Source of the DNA: Leptospira soteropolitanensis
GTDB taxonomy: Bacteria > Spirochaetota > Leptospiria > Leptospirales > Leptospiraceae
Length of the DNA stretch: 64,000 nucleotides
Reading direction: 5' to 3'
Assembly: GCF_026151655.1 (NCBI RefSeq)
Contig: NZ_JAMQPN010000002.1
Span: forward strand, 248,001-312,000
Shown here: positions 16,109 to 26,352 of the stretch, piece by piece
How the letters are laid out: the number at the start of each line of letters is the position of its first letter
Numbering within the stretch: the first letter of the stretch is position 1
Notes under the pieces: generated by a model
Seen by the model: the letters and a program-made list of their open reading frames with translations, nothing else
Database searches by the model: none
What the model was told of the DNA's origin: nothing
Translations under genes and position numbers: made by a program

Positions 16109-19100
16109 ATGAAAATTGAGAGGCATTTTACCAAAGGGAATAAGGGTCTTTACCCGAATTTAACTTGGGTCCGTAAGGATTCTAAAATTACGAATACTGA
16201 CGGGTCAGTTGTATTTGAGGCCAACGGAGTGGAAGTTCCGGATTTTTGGTCACAGGTAGCTACAGATATCCTCGCGCAGAAATACTTTCGAAGGAAAGGT
16301 GTTCCAAAATATTTAAAGAAAGTAGCAGAAAAAGGAATTCCGGAATGGTTACAACGTTCGGTTCCCGATGATGAAAAACTTTCTGCTCTGAATCCTGAGG
16401 ACAGATTTGTCGGAGAGTCAGATTCCAAACAAGTGTTCCATCGCCTTGCGGGATGTTGGACCTATTGGGGTTATAAATACGGGTATTTTTCCGATGAAGA
16501 CAGTGCCCGTGTTTTCTATGAAGAAGTTATTTTTATGCTCGCAAGCCAAATGGCTGCACCCAATTCCCCACAGTGGTTCAATACAGGACTCCACTGGGCT
16601 TATGGAATTGATGGAAAATCACAAGGCCACTACTATGTGGATCCAAAATCAGGAAAACTAGTAAGATCTGCCTCTTCTTACGAACACCCACAACCCCATG
16701 CTTGTTTTATCCAATCGGTGGATGATGACTTAGTGAATGAAGGGGGAATCATGGACCTTTGGGTTCGTGAAGCTCGTCTTTTCAAATACGGATCAGGTAC
16801 AGGAACAAACTTTTCTAACTTACGTGCCGCCAATGAATCTCTTTCTGGTGGCGGTAAAAGTTCTGGGCTGATGTCCTTTCTGAAAATTGGAGATAGGGCC
16901 GCAGGAGCCATTAAATCCGGCGGAACCACTCGTCGTGCAGCAAAGATGGTTTGTCTTGATATGGACCACCCAGACATCGAAGAGTTCATTGATTGGAAAG
17001 TACAAGAAGAGAAAAAAGTGGCTTCCCTTGTTACGGGATCCATTCTCAATAACCGCCTTCTCAATGATATTATGAGTGCCTGCTCTTCCGCCAAACAAAC
17101 ACTTGGTGAAGATGCCTACGACCCGACTGCCAATTTAGATCTAAAAAAAGCGATCCAAAAGGCAAGAAAGGCATTTGTTCCAGACAACTATATCAAACGA
17201 GTCATTGACCTTTCCAAACAAGGTTACAAAGACTTACTCTTTGAAGAATTAACCACTGACTGGCAATCCGAAGCTTATAATACTGTTTCTGGACAAAACT
17301 CCAATAACTCAGTGCGAATCACAAATGAGTTTATGGAAGCCGTCGAAAAAGACCTCCCTTTCCATCTTTACAACAGAACCGAAAAAGAAAAAGCGAAGGT
17401 ACAAAACAGGGAAGCAAAACCTGCAAAAACCCTTCGGGCTCGTGACCTCTGGGAAAGAATTGCGAATGCCGCTTGGAATTCCGCAGACCCAGGAACGCAG
17501 TATCACAGTACCATTAACGAGTGGCATACTTGCCCAGAAGATGGTGCCATCAATGCATCCAACCCATGTTCCGAGTATATGTTCCTCGACAATACTGCCT
17601 GTAACTTGGCTTCAGCAAACCTCGTTAAGTTTTTAAAAGAAGATGGAAGTTTTGATGTCGCGGGATACCGTTATTTAAACAAAATTTGGACCATCATCTT
17701 AGAAGTATCTGTCCTTATGGCGCAGTTCCCTTCCAAAGAAATTGCAGAACTTTCTTACAAGTTTAGAACCCTAGGACTTGGATATGCCAACCTTGGTTCT
17801 CTTCTTATGATCATGGGAATTCCTTATGATTCACAAGAAGCGATGGCTGTGACTGGAGCCATTTCTTCCATCATGCATATGACAGCTTATGCAACATCAG
17901 CGGAAATGGCAAAGGAACTTGGACCATTTGCTGGATACGAAAAAAACAAAGACCATATGCTCCGTGTCATTCGTAACCACAGACGTGCCGCTTACAATGC
18001 ACCAAAAGAAGAATACGAAGGCCTTACCATCACACCGGTGGGAATCAATCCGTCTTTTCTTCCATCTTACTTACTGGAAGCAGCAAAAGAAGATTCTGAC
18101 AGAGCCTTGGAGCTAGGTGAATTGTATGGATACCGTAACGCACAGGTGACTGTAATTGCACCAACAGGAACCATTGGTCTTGTAATGGACTGTGATACAA
18201 CAGGAATCGAACCAGACTTTGCTCTAGTGAAATACAAAAAATTAGCTGGTGGTGGATACTTCAAAATCATCAACCAATCCGTACCTGCGGCACTCAAAAA
18301 ACTTGGGTATAGCCAAGCAGAACAAGACGCAATTGTAAACTACTGTAAAGGCCATGCTACTTTTAACGGAGCACCAGGGGTAAACACTGCCCGTTTGAAA
18401 GAAAAAGGTTTTACTGAAGATGTATTGGAAAAACTCGAAAAACAACTTCCATTTGTTTTTGATATCCAATTTGCATTCAACAAATTCACGCTAGGCGAAG
18501 ATTTCCTTTCTAAAACACTGGGAATTGATGCAAACGTTTACAACTCAATGGGTTTTAATCTTCTCGAAACATTGGGTTTTTCCGCAGATGAAATTTCACA
18601 AGCAAATGATTATGTTTGTGGAACAATGACTATCGAAAACGCACCTTTTATCAAAGAGAAGGATCTAGCAGTTTTTGATTGTGCAAACAAATGTGGAAAA
18701 TACGGAAAACGATTCTTATCTTATCAATCACATATCCGAATTATGGCTGCGGCACAACCATTCATTTCGGGTGCGATTTCCAAAACGATCAACCTTCCCG
18801 AGGAGGCAACCATTGAGGATGTAAAAAATGCATACCTCATGTCTTGGAAAGTGATGATCAAAGCAAACGCACTTTACCGTGATGGCTCCAAACTTTCACA
18901 ACCACTTAACTCCGTATTCCAGTTGTTAAGTGCTGTGGGTGAAGAAGAGGAAGAACTTCAAACCTCTTCTGCTCCCAAAACGGTCACAGAAGTGGCGGAA
19001 AAACTTGTGTATAAATACATTGCGGAAAGGAGAAAACTTCCACACCGCCGTGCTGGTTATACACAAAAAGCAATGGTGGGTGGTCACAAAGTATATCTTC

Positions 19101-19729
19101 GCACTGGAGAATACGAAGATGGCCAACTCGGTGAAATTTTTATCGACATGCATAAAGAAGGAGCGGCTTTCCGTTCTCTTATGAACGCATTTGCAATCGC
19201 AGTTTCACTGGGTCTCCAACATGGTGTTCCGTTAGAGGAATTTGTAGAAGCTTTCACTTTCTTCAAATTTGAACCAAACGGTATGGTTTCTGGCAACCCT
19301 CACATTAAGATGTCAACTTCAGTGATCGATTACATCTTTAGGGAACTTGCCATCACTTACCTTGGTAGATACGACTTGGCACAAGTATCTCCAGAAGATT
19401 TAAGAACAGACGAAGTGGGCAGAAAGGCTACAGAACCGACAAAGGACCTCGGGGGAAAACAGGAAAGTAGCGGGTTAAGAGTTCCGATACAGGTGGCTCC
19501 CATTTCTATGAAATCCGTGTTGGAAGAAAAACCGGAAGCCGTTGCAGTCGCAGGTGCTACGCCACAAGCAGCAGCACAATCGGCAGCGGCTACTCTCAAA
19601 ATCATTGCAGAAGCAAGAACCAAAGGATATACAGGAGATTCTTGTACTGAATGCGGTTCCTTCCAAATGGTTCGTAACGGAGCTTGCCTCAAGTGTATCT
19701 CTTGTGGGTCCACTACTGGTTGTTCGTAA
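16109..19729 (+). CDS. nrdJ: Adenosylcobalamin-dependent (class II) ribonucleotide reductase
   Basis: Reduces ribonucleotides to deoxyribonucleotides using a B12-generated thiyl radical, without oxygen or a separate radical subunit. 1206 residues, the size of the large NrdJ subgroup. Visible blocks are the substrate-site region [11 protein letters not shown]...[11 protein letters not shown], the NPCSE motif with NTACNLAS, and the loop APTGTIG. The C-terminal tail ends in a zinc-ribbon-like cluster CTECGS...[14 protein letters not shown], including the cysteines that re-reduce the active site. An alanine-rich linker precedes it. I looked for a cobalamin riboswitch in 15889-16108 and saw none; that 220-base gap has only a short repeat of CTTACAGAG. 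A strong terminator follows. Confidence 0.96.
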   Translation: MKIERHFTKGNKGLYPNLTWVRKDSKITNTDGSVVFEANGVEVPDFWSQVATDILAQKYFRRKGVPKYLKKVAEKGIPEWLQRSVPDDEKLSALNPEDRFVGESDSKQVFHRLAGCWTYWGYKYGYFSDEDSARVFYEEVIFMLASQMAAPNSPQWFNTGLHWAYGIDGKSQGHYYVDPKSGKLVRSASSYEHPQPHACFIQSVDDDLVNEGGIMDLWVREARLFKYGSGTGTNFSNLRAANESLSGGGKSSGLMSFLKIGDRAAGAIKSGGTTRRAAKMVCLDMDHPDIEEFIDWKVQEEKKVASLVTGSILNNRLLNDIMSACSSAKQTLGEDAYDPTANLDLKKAIQKARKAFVPDNYIKRVIDLSKQGYKDLLFEELTTDWQSEAYNTVSGQNSNNSVRITNEFMEAVEKDLPFHLYNRTEKEKAKVQNREAKPAKTLRARDLWERIANAAWNSADPGTQYHSTINEWHTCPEDGAINASNPCSEYMFLDNTACNLASANLVKFLKEDGSFDVAGYRYLNKIWTIILEVSVLMAQFPSKEIAELSYKFRTLGLGYANLGSLLMIMGIPYDSQEAMAVTGAISSIMHMTAYATSAEMAKELGPFAGYEKNKDHMLRVIRNHRRAAYNAPKEEYEGLTITPVGINPSFLPSYLLEAAKEDSDRALELGELYGYRNAQVTVIAPTGTIGLVMDCDTTGIEPDFALVKYKKLAGGGYFKIINQSVPAALKKLGYSQAEQDAIVNYCKGHATFNGAPGVNTARLKEKGFTEDVLEKLEKQLPFVFDIQFAFNKFTLGEDFLSKTLGIDANVYNSMGFNLLETLGFSADEISQANDYVCGTMTIENAPFIKEKDLAVFDCANKCGKYGKRFLSYQSHIRIMAAAQPFISGAISKTINLPEEATIEDVKNAYLMSWKVMIKANALYRDGSKLSQPLNSVFQLLSAVGEEEEELQTSSAPKTVTEVAEKLVYKYIAERRKLPHRRAGYTQKAMVGGHKVYLRTGEYEDGQLGEIFIDMHKEGAAFRSLMNAFAIAVSLGLQHGVPLEEFVEAFTFFKFEPNGMVSGNPHIKMSTSVIDYIFRELAITYLGRYDLAQVSPEDLRTDEVGRKATEPTKDLGGKQESSGLRVPIQVAPISMKSVLEEKPEAVAVAGATPQAAAQSAAATLKIIAEARTKGYTGDSCTECGSFQMVRNGACLKCISCGSTTGCS

Positions 19730-19790
19730 GAAACAAACAAATTAAAGACCGAACTCTGATCTTTAAGGTTAGAGTTTAGAATTAATAAAA

Positions 19791-19827
19791 AAAGATCTCT
19801 TGGAATCATCCTTGAGATCTTTTTTTT
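19791..19827 (+). terminator. Intrinsic terminator after nrdJ
   Basis: AAAGATCTC pairs with GAGATCTTT around a 14-base loop, with an A-run before and a T-run after. It may serve both nrdJ and the convergent gsp operon. The remaining bases to 19926 show nothing else. Confidence 0.8.
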
Positions 19828-19926
19828 ACTCTTAAATCACCTACAGTTAACATTGAAAGAAAGATACCTGAGAGATCTTACTTAATAGTGGTAATGAGCG
19901 ACCATTTTGATCAATCGAAGTTATAC

Positions 19927-20889
19927 TTAAGGGACTGGGGCTGGTTCGATGGAAGTGCCTTCCGATTTAGGTGCCCCACCACCTAACTGATTCAAGTTGG
20001 GTAAATCCACTTTTGGAGAAGAAAAAGTTCCTCGAATCGGGATACAAGTTTTGCCCCCTTCCTGTGGAAGTAAGGCAACCATACCCACTAAATCTTGGCG
20101 TTCCTGGGCAAATTTTTCAGTTAAAGTAAAACAAACCTTTAGATCCAACTGCGAAAAAGATAAAGTGTCTGAAAGTCGAATCACACCTTGGAATTGAAAT
20201 TTAGCAAGAGAAGATTCCAAACTTCCTCGCTCCAAAAGTAACTTACCTGAACGAATTTTAAACAATAGATTCGCCTTACGGATGTCAGTTCCCTTTAAAC
20301 TTCCTAGAAATGGAATCTCTGCAGATTCTTTAATTTTTCCGCCAGAAATGTCAATCTCCCCTTCTCCATTCCATTTAGTAATTTTATCATCGATTGGTGA
20401 TAATCGAAGAGGAATGTCCAAAGTTTGGATACTCATAGCCCACTCACTACCCTCAAAACTAAAATAACCAATACTGGCATCACCTTCTAATCTTGACTGA
20501 AGAAGTCCAAAAAGAGATACACCTAAACTAATTTCCTCGGCTTTGACTGAAGTTCCTGTTGGAAAACTAATAATAAAACTATCAAATGACTTGCGGCCGA
20601 TTACAGGAAAATGGATCTCCTTCGCATCCATAAAAATTCCAGTTTCCTTTCCCGTTTTGATGAGAATCGAACGAACAATTTCGTTTAAAGGAAAAATAAA
20701 TAGAGTAAAAACCAAAAAGGAAACCACTGCAATGGCTACTAAAGTTAATATTTGTTTACGATTGACCTTGGAATGTTCTTCATCACCATCCTCATCAAAC
20801 AAATCATCTTCGTCCTCTAAAAGACTTTCTTGAATTTCCTTTTCTTCTTCTGCTAGGAAATCTTCTTCCAATTCTTCTTCTTTTGGCAT
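19927..20889 (-). CDS. gspN: Type II secretion system protein N-like
   Basis: Last gene of the gsp operon. 320 residues: an acidic cytoplasmic N-terminus of about 45 residues (EEEELEEDFLAEEEKEIQ, EDEDDLFDEDGDEEH), one transmembrane helix (about 47-70), then a periplasmic beta-rich part. This is the architecture of GspN, which resembles AsmA-like proteins. The motif ...SLGVSLFGLLQSRLEGDASIG is typical of these. The ending is proline-rich. Family assignment rests on topology and on its position after gspM. The strongly acidic head is unusual for GspN. The 2-base gap to gspM indicates one transcript. Confidence 0.75.
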   Translation of the reverse strand: MPKEEELEEDFLAEEEKEIQESLLEDEDDLFDEDGDEEHSKVNRKQILTLVAIAVVSFLVFTLFIFPLNEIVRSILIKTGKETGIFMDAKEIHFPVIGRKSFDSFIISFPTGTSVKAEEISLGVSLFGLLQSRLEGDASIGYFSFEGSEWAMSIQTLDIPLRLSPIDDKITKWNGEGEIDISGGKIKESAEIPFLGSLKGTDIRKANLLFKIRSGKLLLERGSLESSLAKFQFQGVIRLSDTLSFSQLDLKVCFTLTEKFAQERQDLVGMVALLPQEGGKTCIPIRGTFSSPKVDLPNLNQLGGGAPKSEGTSIEPAPVP

Positions 20890-20890
20890 A

Positions 20891-21415
20891 TTATTTCCCT
20901 TTGGATAAACGACTATACGAAGAAACTTTTAGATTCACATCGTAAATTTCTTTTTCAGCAAATGGTTTTCTAAAACTGAGTAAATCCACTTTGGCTTGGA
21001 TTTGTTTATTCTTTTCTATATCATAAACAAGTTTAATAACATCTTGTAAAAGTACAGAACGAAAGGATACATCTATCGTAATTTTATTATAATCCTTTTG
21101 GATCACATTACTTGTATCCTTCATAGTTTGGACTTTGTCTTTCAGGTTATATCGAACTAAAATTTGATCCAATTTCGAATACATTACACTTACATCTTCT
21201 TCGCTCCCACCCGATTGTAAGCCACGTAAATAATTATATTCGCGAATGATGCGGTCAAGTTCTGTCGCTTGAGATCTGGTTTCAAAAATTTCTTCCGTAA
21301 GACTATTTCTTAAATCAGAAAAAAGAGTAACGATGGTATAAATCCCAAGAAGTGCCACAAAACTAATAAGCCCAACAACTAAAACGCGTTCCCTATCGTT
21401 TAAACGATCAAACAT
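20891..21415 (-). CDS. gspM: Type II secretion system protein M-like
   Basis: 174 residues with a short cytoplasmic start, one transmembrane helix (about 12-30, VLVVGLISFVALLGIYTIV) and a periplasmic coiled-coil plus small alpha/beta domain. This is the pattern of GspM/PilO, which pairs with GspL in the inner-membrane platform. Its start abuts the gspL stop. Sequence conservation in this family is poor, so the call depends on topology and operon position. Confidence 0.78.
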   Translation of the reverse strand: MFDRLNDRERVLVVGLISFVALLGIYTIVTLFSDLRNSLTEEIFETRSQATELDRIIREYNYLRGLQSGGSEEDVSVMYSKLDQILVRYNLKDKVQTMKDTSNVIQKDYNKITIDVSFRSVLLQDVIKLVYDIEKNKQIQAKVDLLSFRKPFAEKEIYDVNLKVSSYSRLSKGK

Positions 21416-23037
21416 TATGGTTCTTCCTTCGGAGTCACGACATCCATTTTGATTTTAAAGCTTACTTTGTATTTGTTTACCCCAGTGATCAGCCTTTTGT
21501 TTTGAATTTGTATATTGGTAAATTTTTCAGATTTTTCTAAAGCTGACTGAATGGTTCCAATTTCCCCAAATTCATTTACCCGACCATAAATTTGAATTTC
21601 CTTTTCTTCAAAATTAAACTGATCTAAAATAAACGGTAAAACTTCTGGGGAAGGAAACTGTTCGGTAGCTTCATTCAAAACATCTAAAACACTTTCCTGG
21701 GAGAGAAACAAACGGTAAATTTCCGTTTTTTTACGTTCCGCTTTTAACTTTTTATTGGCTTCTGTAAGTGGATCTTCGTCTTCACCTAGTTCTCCACCAA
21801 TGCCATTTTTGTATTTCTCTAGTAATACCTTTTTATTAGCAGAAATCTTACGTTTATCTAAAATGATTCCAATGATAAACACCCCTAAAAGCAAAACCAA
21901 AGAAATGCTAACAAGAATTAAATGAGGCTTAAAAGCAGATAATTTGAACCTATTGGTATGAATTTTTTTGGCAAACCCAGTCTCTAAAAAATTCACTCGG
22001 TTCCGAGATTCAAAATGGATTCCCGTGGCAACGGCTGTCACAAAATTTGGATCAGCAATTCCTAAAAATTCGTAACGTCCTGTTTTAATCCCTAATTTCT
22101 CTTCCAAATATGCGGTAAGCCCTGGATATAAACTTGCTCCTCCAGAAAGAAGTATCAGGCTCGGCCTTTCCGTTTCTGGAAGTGAAAAGATACTATTTTC
22201 TACTTCATGTATCAGTTGTTCAATTTTAGCTAATATAAACTTTCGAAGAGATTTCCATTGCACTTGCGAAATATGAAATTTGGTAAGAAATTTTGATTCT
22301 TCATTTTTATCTAATTCATCAAAAAGAAAACCTAAAGGAAGAGATTCTTTAATTTCTCTTGCTTCTTCCAATTCGATTTTTAGTAAATTAGAAATTTCTA
22401 AACTAACATCTTCTCCACCGATATAGATTTGTCGCGTGTGACGAAGTTTTCCTTCAAATAACACATTAAGAATGCTGTATCTACCGCCAAGATCCAGCTG
22501 TAGTATAGTTTTCTCACCAATTAATAATGGATAGTTTTTTGTTACAAGAGAAGATAAAGCGAACGAATCAAGAGATAAACAAGATAGAGAAAGATCACCC
22601 TTCGCAAATGGTTTTAGCGCACGAAGAAGTTCCGAATGGTGAACGTTAAAGGAAATTACATCAGAATTTTCTTTATTAGTTCTCCAAGTTTTACCAATTA
22701 CCTCTAATTCTTCCATAGGATAAGGAACCAGGTTTTCTACTTCAAACGGTAGTACTTCTTGGATCGCTTTTTCCGAAACCAAAGGCACTGTCAGATCACG
22801 AACAAATAAATTATGGATTCCTAAATTAATAAGAAACCTATTTTCTTCAGGAAAAAAACTTTGAATGAAACGAATGATATTGTATTCGAAGGGATCCCCT
22901 TCTGATTCGTCAAGTTCCACTACGGGAAGACTTTCTGTCCGAAGGATCACTACTTTCCCGAGGACCTTTTTAAAAAGGACCCCTTTTAGAAAGGTCGAAC
23001 CATAATCGATAGCTAGGTATTGGTCAAATGATAACAT
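21415..23037 (-). CDS. gspL: Type II secretion system protein L-like (PilM/PilN-type)
   Basis: Inner-membrane platform protein that links the cytoplasmic ATPase GspE to GspM. Residues about 1-350 are actin-like, closer to PilM than to short GspL proteins: DYGSTFLKG, LQLDLGGRYS and LSGGASLYPGL mark the ATP-binding fold. A transmembrane helix at about 370-395 is followed by a coiled coil and a periplasmic ferredoxin-like domain (PilN-like). At 540 residues it is longer than typical GspL (about 400). It overlaps gspM by one base and follows gspK with a 2-base gap. Confidence 0.85.
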   Translation of the reverse strand: MLSFDQYLAIDYGSTFLKGVLFKKVLGKVVILRTESLPVVELDESEGDPFEYNIIRFIQSFFPEENRFLINLGIHNLFVRDLTVPLVSEKAIQEVLPFEVENLVPYPMEELEVIGKTWRTNKENSDVISFNVHHSELLRALKPFAKGDLSLSCLSLDSFALSSLVTKNYPLLIGEKTILQLDLGGRYSILNVLFEGKLRHTRQIYIGGEDVSLEISNLLKIELEEAREIKESLPLGFLFDELDKNEESKFLTKFHISQVQWKSLRKFILAKIEQLIHEVENSIFSLPETERPSLILLSGGASLYPGLTAYLEEKLGIKTGRYEFLGIADPNFVTAVATGIHFESRNRVNFLETGFAKKIHTNRFKLSAFKPHLILVSISLVLLLGVFIIGIILDKRKISANKKVLLEKYKNGIGGELGEDEDPLTEANKKLKAERKKTEIYRLFLSQESVLDVLNEATEQFPSPEVLPFILDQFNFEEKEIQIYGRVNEFGEIGTIQSALEKSEKFTNIQIQNKRLITGVNKYKVSFKIKMDVVTPKEEP

Positions 23038-23039
23038 AA

Positions 23040-24155
23040 TTAATCTTCAGTATAGTATAACATTTGGTTGTTGGTTAGGTCAAAAAGACCAGAAACCTTT
23101 CGAACCACTTTATCCTTTATAATCCCAACCCCTGTAATTTTATACACTTCGCCTTTGGTTTTGATACGCCCACCAGAAACATCTGTTCCTTCTCCTGCCA
23201 GTTCCTTATACAGAGTTAAATCTCCTGTAGTCTTCACTTGGAATTCCGGTTCGGTCTCCAGATCTTTCAATTCTTTAATATAGCCTCCTTTCTGCAACTT
23301 GAGTTTCAAAATTTTCATAGCGGCTTGTTTGGTCATAAAGTCAGAAAGGGAGATGAGGACAAAATAGGGTGCAGTATTGATATTGATTCGGTCGTCATAA
23401 GAATCACCCGCAGGTAAATAGGCAGTGATATTATTGGAAAGCACATAATCTTTATCGGAACGAAGGGCTCTTTCCTCCTCCGTCATAAAGTCCTTCGAGT
23501 TATTTTTATCATAATCCTTGGGCTTCAAACTCTCATATACAATAGAACGATCATAACCCTTAACACTAAGAAGTTCCGAAAGGGAATAAAGGGGTGCATT
23601 TTTGATTTTTCTTGGCGGAGTAAGCCTACTGTAGTAATACTGTTCGGCGCCTCCCCCCGTTTCCTGGTGGTTTTCATCGATCCAATCCAAAATCGGGAAA
23701 ATCATTTCCCGTTTTAAACCAAATTGGTAAAAAAGTCTAGTGACCATCTCAATCGTTCTCTGGTTCGGCTGGTCATCGTAAATTTTTACAAGGGAATTAA
23801 TATTAATTTTACCATCTTCGGGACTCATTGTGTAATAGATCACACCACCCCCTAACGGAATCGGAGGAGGGTCCATCGCCAAACCCGATTGGTATAATAC
23901 TTCTTCCGGTATTTTTTTGAGTGCCCCCACTGCCCCCATAAACCCAGCTTTGGCTAACATATGCGCCTTAAATCCATCCGCTTGAGATCTTGCTACCCGG
24001 TATTCAGTAGCAGCATCTTCAAAAAATTTAGAGGCTGTAAACATGGAAGCTGTACCTATGGCCATCACAAGGAGATAGACCATAAATCCTCTTTTTAGTT
24101 TTTTATTTGAAGAGAATGACTGGATGCGCAAGCGATTCATATTTAACAAAGGCAT
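23040..24155 (-). CDS. gspK: Type II secretion minor pseudopilin K
   Basis: Tip pseudopilin that caps the pseudopilus with GspI and GspJ. 371 residues: a prepilin-like N-terminus (KRGFMVYLLVMAIGTASMF, after a basic leader) and the large globular domain. The GspK hallmark block DGKININSLV is present, followed by a helix-hairpin-helix-like region (ININTAPYFVLISLSDF) and EFQVKTTGDL. The usual +5 glutamate of the pseudopilin helix is absent, as is normal for GspK. Its start lies inside the gspJ end (overlap of 38-53 bases, depending on which ATG is used). Confidence 0.88.
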   Translation of the reverse strand: MPLLNMNRLRIQSFSSNKKLKRGFMVYLLVMAIGTASMFTASKFFEDAATEYRVARSQADGFKAHMLAKAGFMGAVGALKKIPEEVLYQSGLAMDPPPIPLGGGVIYYTMSPEDGKININSLVKIYDDQPNQRTIEMVTRLFYQFGLKREMIFPILDWIDENHQETGGGAEQYYYSRLTPPRKIKNAPLYSLSELLSVKGYDRSIVYESLKPKDYDKNNSKDFMTEEERALRSDKDYVLSNNITAYLPAGDSYDDRININTAPYFVLISLSDFMTKQAAMKILKLKLQKGGYIKELKDLETEPEFQVKTTGDLTLYKELAGEGTDVSGGRIKTKGEVYKITGVGIIKDKVVRKVSGLFDLTNNQMLYYTED

Positions 24156-24774
24156 TCCCCACTAGTGATATAATTTCAAAACGAATGAGCCTTGGAATTT
24201 TTTTTGTAGTCCGAGAATTCCAATCATCGACCCATTTGTCTCCACGTTCAGAAAATTTCATCTGAAAACTTTTTACATTTTCAAGTAATACATGTTCAAC
24301 GCCACCTTGTGTAGGAAAGGTATCAATCATTTCATCTTCTCTGCGAATGAGATAAGACAAACCTTCCATTTTTGGATTTGGCATTTTTCTCAAATAAAAA
24401 GAAACTTCCCTGACAGATGCTTGCCCCTCTTCTTCTGAATTCGGATTCGAAGTAGCAAATACAACTCGGTCATTTCTTGACCCTGTGACACCATCTTGTT
24501 TCCCTACAAACAATATTCGCTTTTGGTTATCTATAAAATAAGTTCGTGCCAGAGTTCCCCTTATGTTCTCCATTGCGTATAAAATGTCCTTTCTGTTGGC
24601 ACCTTTATTAGAGGCACCCTTTTTGGAGATTTTATTGGCTGTATAAAAAACAGAAAAAATTCCAGTGAATATCACTGCCATAATCATCACAACGATCGAT
24701 ATTTCTACCAAGGTGAAGCCATTGCGAATCTTCCGTTTGTTTTCTGATGGAAAATCTTCACGCAAAACTTTCAT
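24103..24774 (-). CDS. gspJ: Type II secretion minor pseudopilin J
   Basis: 223 residues with a canonical prepilin N-terminus: basic leader, then cleavage site N-G before FTLVEISIVVMIMAVIF, with E at +5. The globular domain is beta-rich, with a DRVVFATSNPN segment and a VREVSFYLRK strand typical of GspJ. It starts directly after the gspI stop and overlaps gspK. Confidence 0.88.
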   Translation of the reverse strand: MKVLREDFPSENKRKIRNGFTLVEISIVVMIMAVIFTGIFSVFYTANKISKKGASNKGANRKDILYAMENIRGTLARTYFIDNQKRILFVGKQDGVTGSRNDRVVFATSNPNSEEEGQASVREVSFYLRKMPNPKMEGLSYLIRREDEMIDTFPTQGGVEHVLLENVKSFQMKFSERGDKWVDDWNSRTTKKIPRLIRFEIISLVGNAFVKYESLAHPVILFK

Positions 24775-25301
24775 TAGTATTTTGTACTCCTGAAAGTTTC
24801 GACACTGTAGGTTTCTTTTTTATTTCCATCCAAATAAAAAATAGAAACCTTAACTCTAAATACTTTAAGAACTCCCCCAGTCTCAAAACTTTTTTTCTGA
24901 CCTCTTTTTTTCATCAGATCACTAAAACCGACATCCTTATCACCTAACATATCCTTTGGTGCTTTTTTTCGGAGTTCCTCGGCATTCGGTCCACCAGCAA
25001 GTTTCAGTAAATCCATTTCTTCTTCTTTGATTTCTGTTTCAAAGGTATATCCAGGAAATGCATCAATCGAGCCACGCGTTGTGTCTGTTTGCATAGTAGT
25101 GGAGGAGTCTACTTGGGCCATTTTTATCTTTGCTAGGTGCACAGCATTCGCAAGTAAAACAGCTTTTTTCTGATACGAGATCCCTTCTGCAATCAGTGAA
25201 TACGTATAAGTCATCACCATTGCAGCCATAGCCATTGCAATCGTTACTTCAAAGAGAGTGAATCCTCTGGATTTTCGTTTACTTCGACTGAGGTTTTGCA
25301 T
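24774..25301 (-). CDS. gspI: Type II secretion minor pseudopilin I
   Basis: 175 residues. Prepilin cleavage site after SRG, before FTLFEVTIAMAMAAMVMTY (glutamate at +5). The short globular domain and operon position between gspH and gspJ support GspI. It has an insertion (GGPNAEELRKKAPKDMLG) that makes it longer than the usual 120-130 residues. It overlaps the gspH end by 23 bases. Confidence 0.82.
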   Translation of the reverse strand: MQNLSRSKRKSRGFTLFEVTIAMAMAAMVMTYTYSLIAEGISYQKKAVLLANAVHLAKIKMAQVDSSTTMQTDTTRGSIDAFPGYTFETEIKEEEMDLLKLAGGPNAEELRKKAPKDMLGDKDVGFSDLMKKRGQKKSFETGGVLKVFRVKVSIFYLDGNKKETYSVETFRSTKY

Positions 25302-25911
25302 TGGAATCTACTTGTTCATCACGTTCATCGAGGCCATAAGAAACTTTTTGAATGGGAGTCGATTCTGGTTCTGGGAAATATTCAGTTTTATGGATTTTAA
25401 ATTTTCCACCATATCTATAAATTTGGATGGTTCTTTTAATTTCCGTATCAGATCCTACATATAAAAACAAATCAGTGGTTGTGCCTTGCGGGGTAAAAAC
25501 AATATGTAGTTTTCCTTCCGATCTTGGTTTTCCGGCTACATCTCTCACTTTCACAATTTTGGAATAAAAAGGAAGTGTAACTTTTTTTAAAATGGCTTCT
25601 TCTTCCAGGCCGCCTTCTTCTCTTTTCAAAAGAAAAAATTGGTATTCCCTTTTTTCAAAATCGTATTTAAAAAGAACTGCTTGGTTTGTTAACTGAGCTT
25701 TGTTGTATCCGAATTTAAAAGATTCCTGTAATTTAACAGCGATATCTTCGGTTGATGGAATGATTAGGTTTCGAAGTGTTCCCCCAACAATTACCATGAT
25801 AAGACCAAGAACGGAAATTACAACGGCAATCTCAATGAGAGTGAGACCGTCGCGTAATTTCCGTTTGGTTTTCAAAACCGAAATTCTATCGGAAGGCTGC
25901 CGGGTAATCAT
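25279..25911 (-). CDS. gspH: Type II secretion minor pseudopilin H
   Basis: Open from 26004, but the ATG at 25911 (MITRQPSDR) is preferred. It sits just inside the gspG end and gives a normal short prepilin leader. Cleavage site G-LTLIEIAVVISVLGLIMVI with glutamate at +5. The C-terminal domain is beta-rich, ending in a proline/serine and charged tail (DERDEQVDSNAKPQSK). 211 residues. The call as GspH rests on order G-H-I-J-K. Confidence 0.8.
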   Translation of the reverse strand: MITRQPSDRISVLKTKRKLRDGLTLIEIAVVISVLGLIMVIVGGTLRNLIIPSTEDIAVKLQESFKFGYNKAQLTNQAVLFKYDFEKREYQFFLLKREEGGLEEEAILKKVTLPFYSKIVKVRDVAGKPRSEGKLHIVFTPQGTTTDLFLYVGSDTEIKRTIQIYRYGGKFKIHKTEYFPEPESTPIQKVSYGLDERDEQVDSNAKPQSK

Positions 25912-26347
25912 CCGGTGAAAGGATATTAAAATCTTTATTTTTTCCTTCGCCACCCTCTTTTTTGTCCTCACCCAAAGTAAGAATCTGAGGAACAGCTCCC
26001 TCAAACTTCAATACGTAAGGAGTTTTCCACGGATCTTTTAAAACAGCTTTTTCACGAACAATAGGTTCGTAATCATCGCCAATTTTATCATCATCTGGTT
26101 TTTCAATTAAAGCTTGTAAACCTTGTTCTTCGGTAGGATATTTATCATAGACTTCCAAATATCTTTCCAATGCAGTTTTTAAAACCGCACTGTCATTTTT
26201 CAGCTTCAATTTTTTTTCGCCTTCACCCCGGTTTCCGATACTGGAGTAAAGAATCGCCATGAGTGAACCTAAAATGAGCATTACGACGGTAATCTCGATT
26301 AGAGTCAGTCCCTCACGAATCTTTCTGTGTTTCCCTTTAGTTTTCAT
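25886..26347 (-). CDS. gspG: Type II secretion major pseudopilin
   Basis: 153 residues. Forms the pseudopilus shaft. Basic leader, cleavage site REG before LTLIEITVVMLILGSLMAI (glutamate at +5). Then the GspG signature: ALERYLEVYDKYPTEEQGLQ, the loop with DPW-x-TPY, and a terminal FNILSPDDYP. The usual calcium-loop region carries a charged insertion (GEDKKEGGEGKNKD). Its end overlaps the start of gspH. Confidence 0.93.
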   Translation of the reverse strand: MKTKGKHRKIREGLTLIEITVVMLILGSLMAILYSSIGNRGEGEKKLKLKNDSAVLKTALERYLEVYDKYPTEEQGLQALIEKPDDDKIGDDYEPIVREKAVLKDPWKTPYVLKFEGAVPQILTLGEDKKEGGEGKNKDFNILSPDDYPAAFR

Positions 26348-26352
26348 AAACT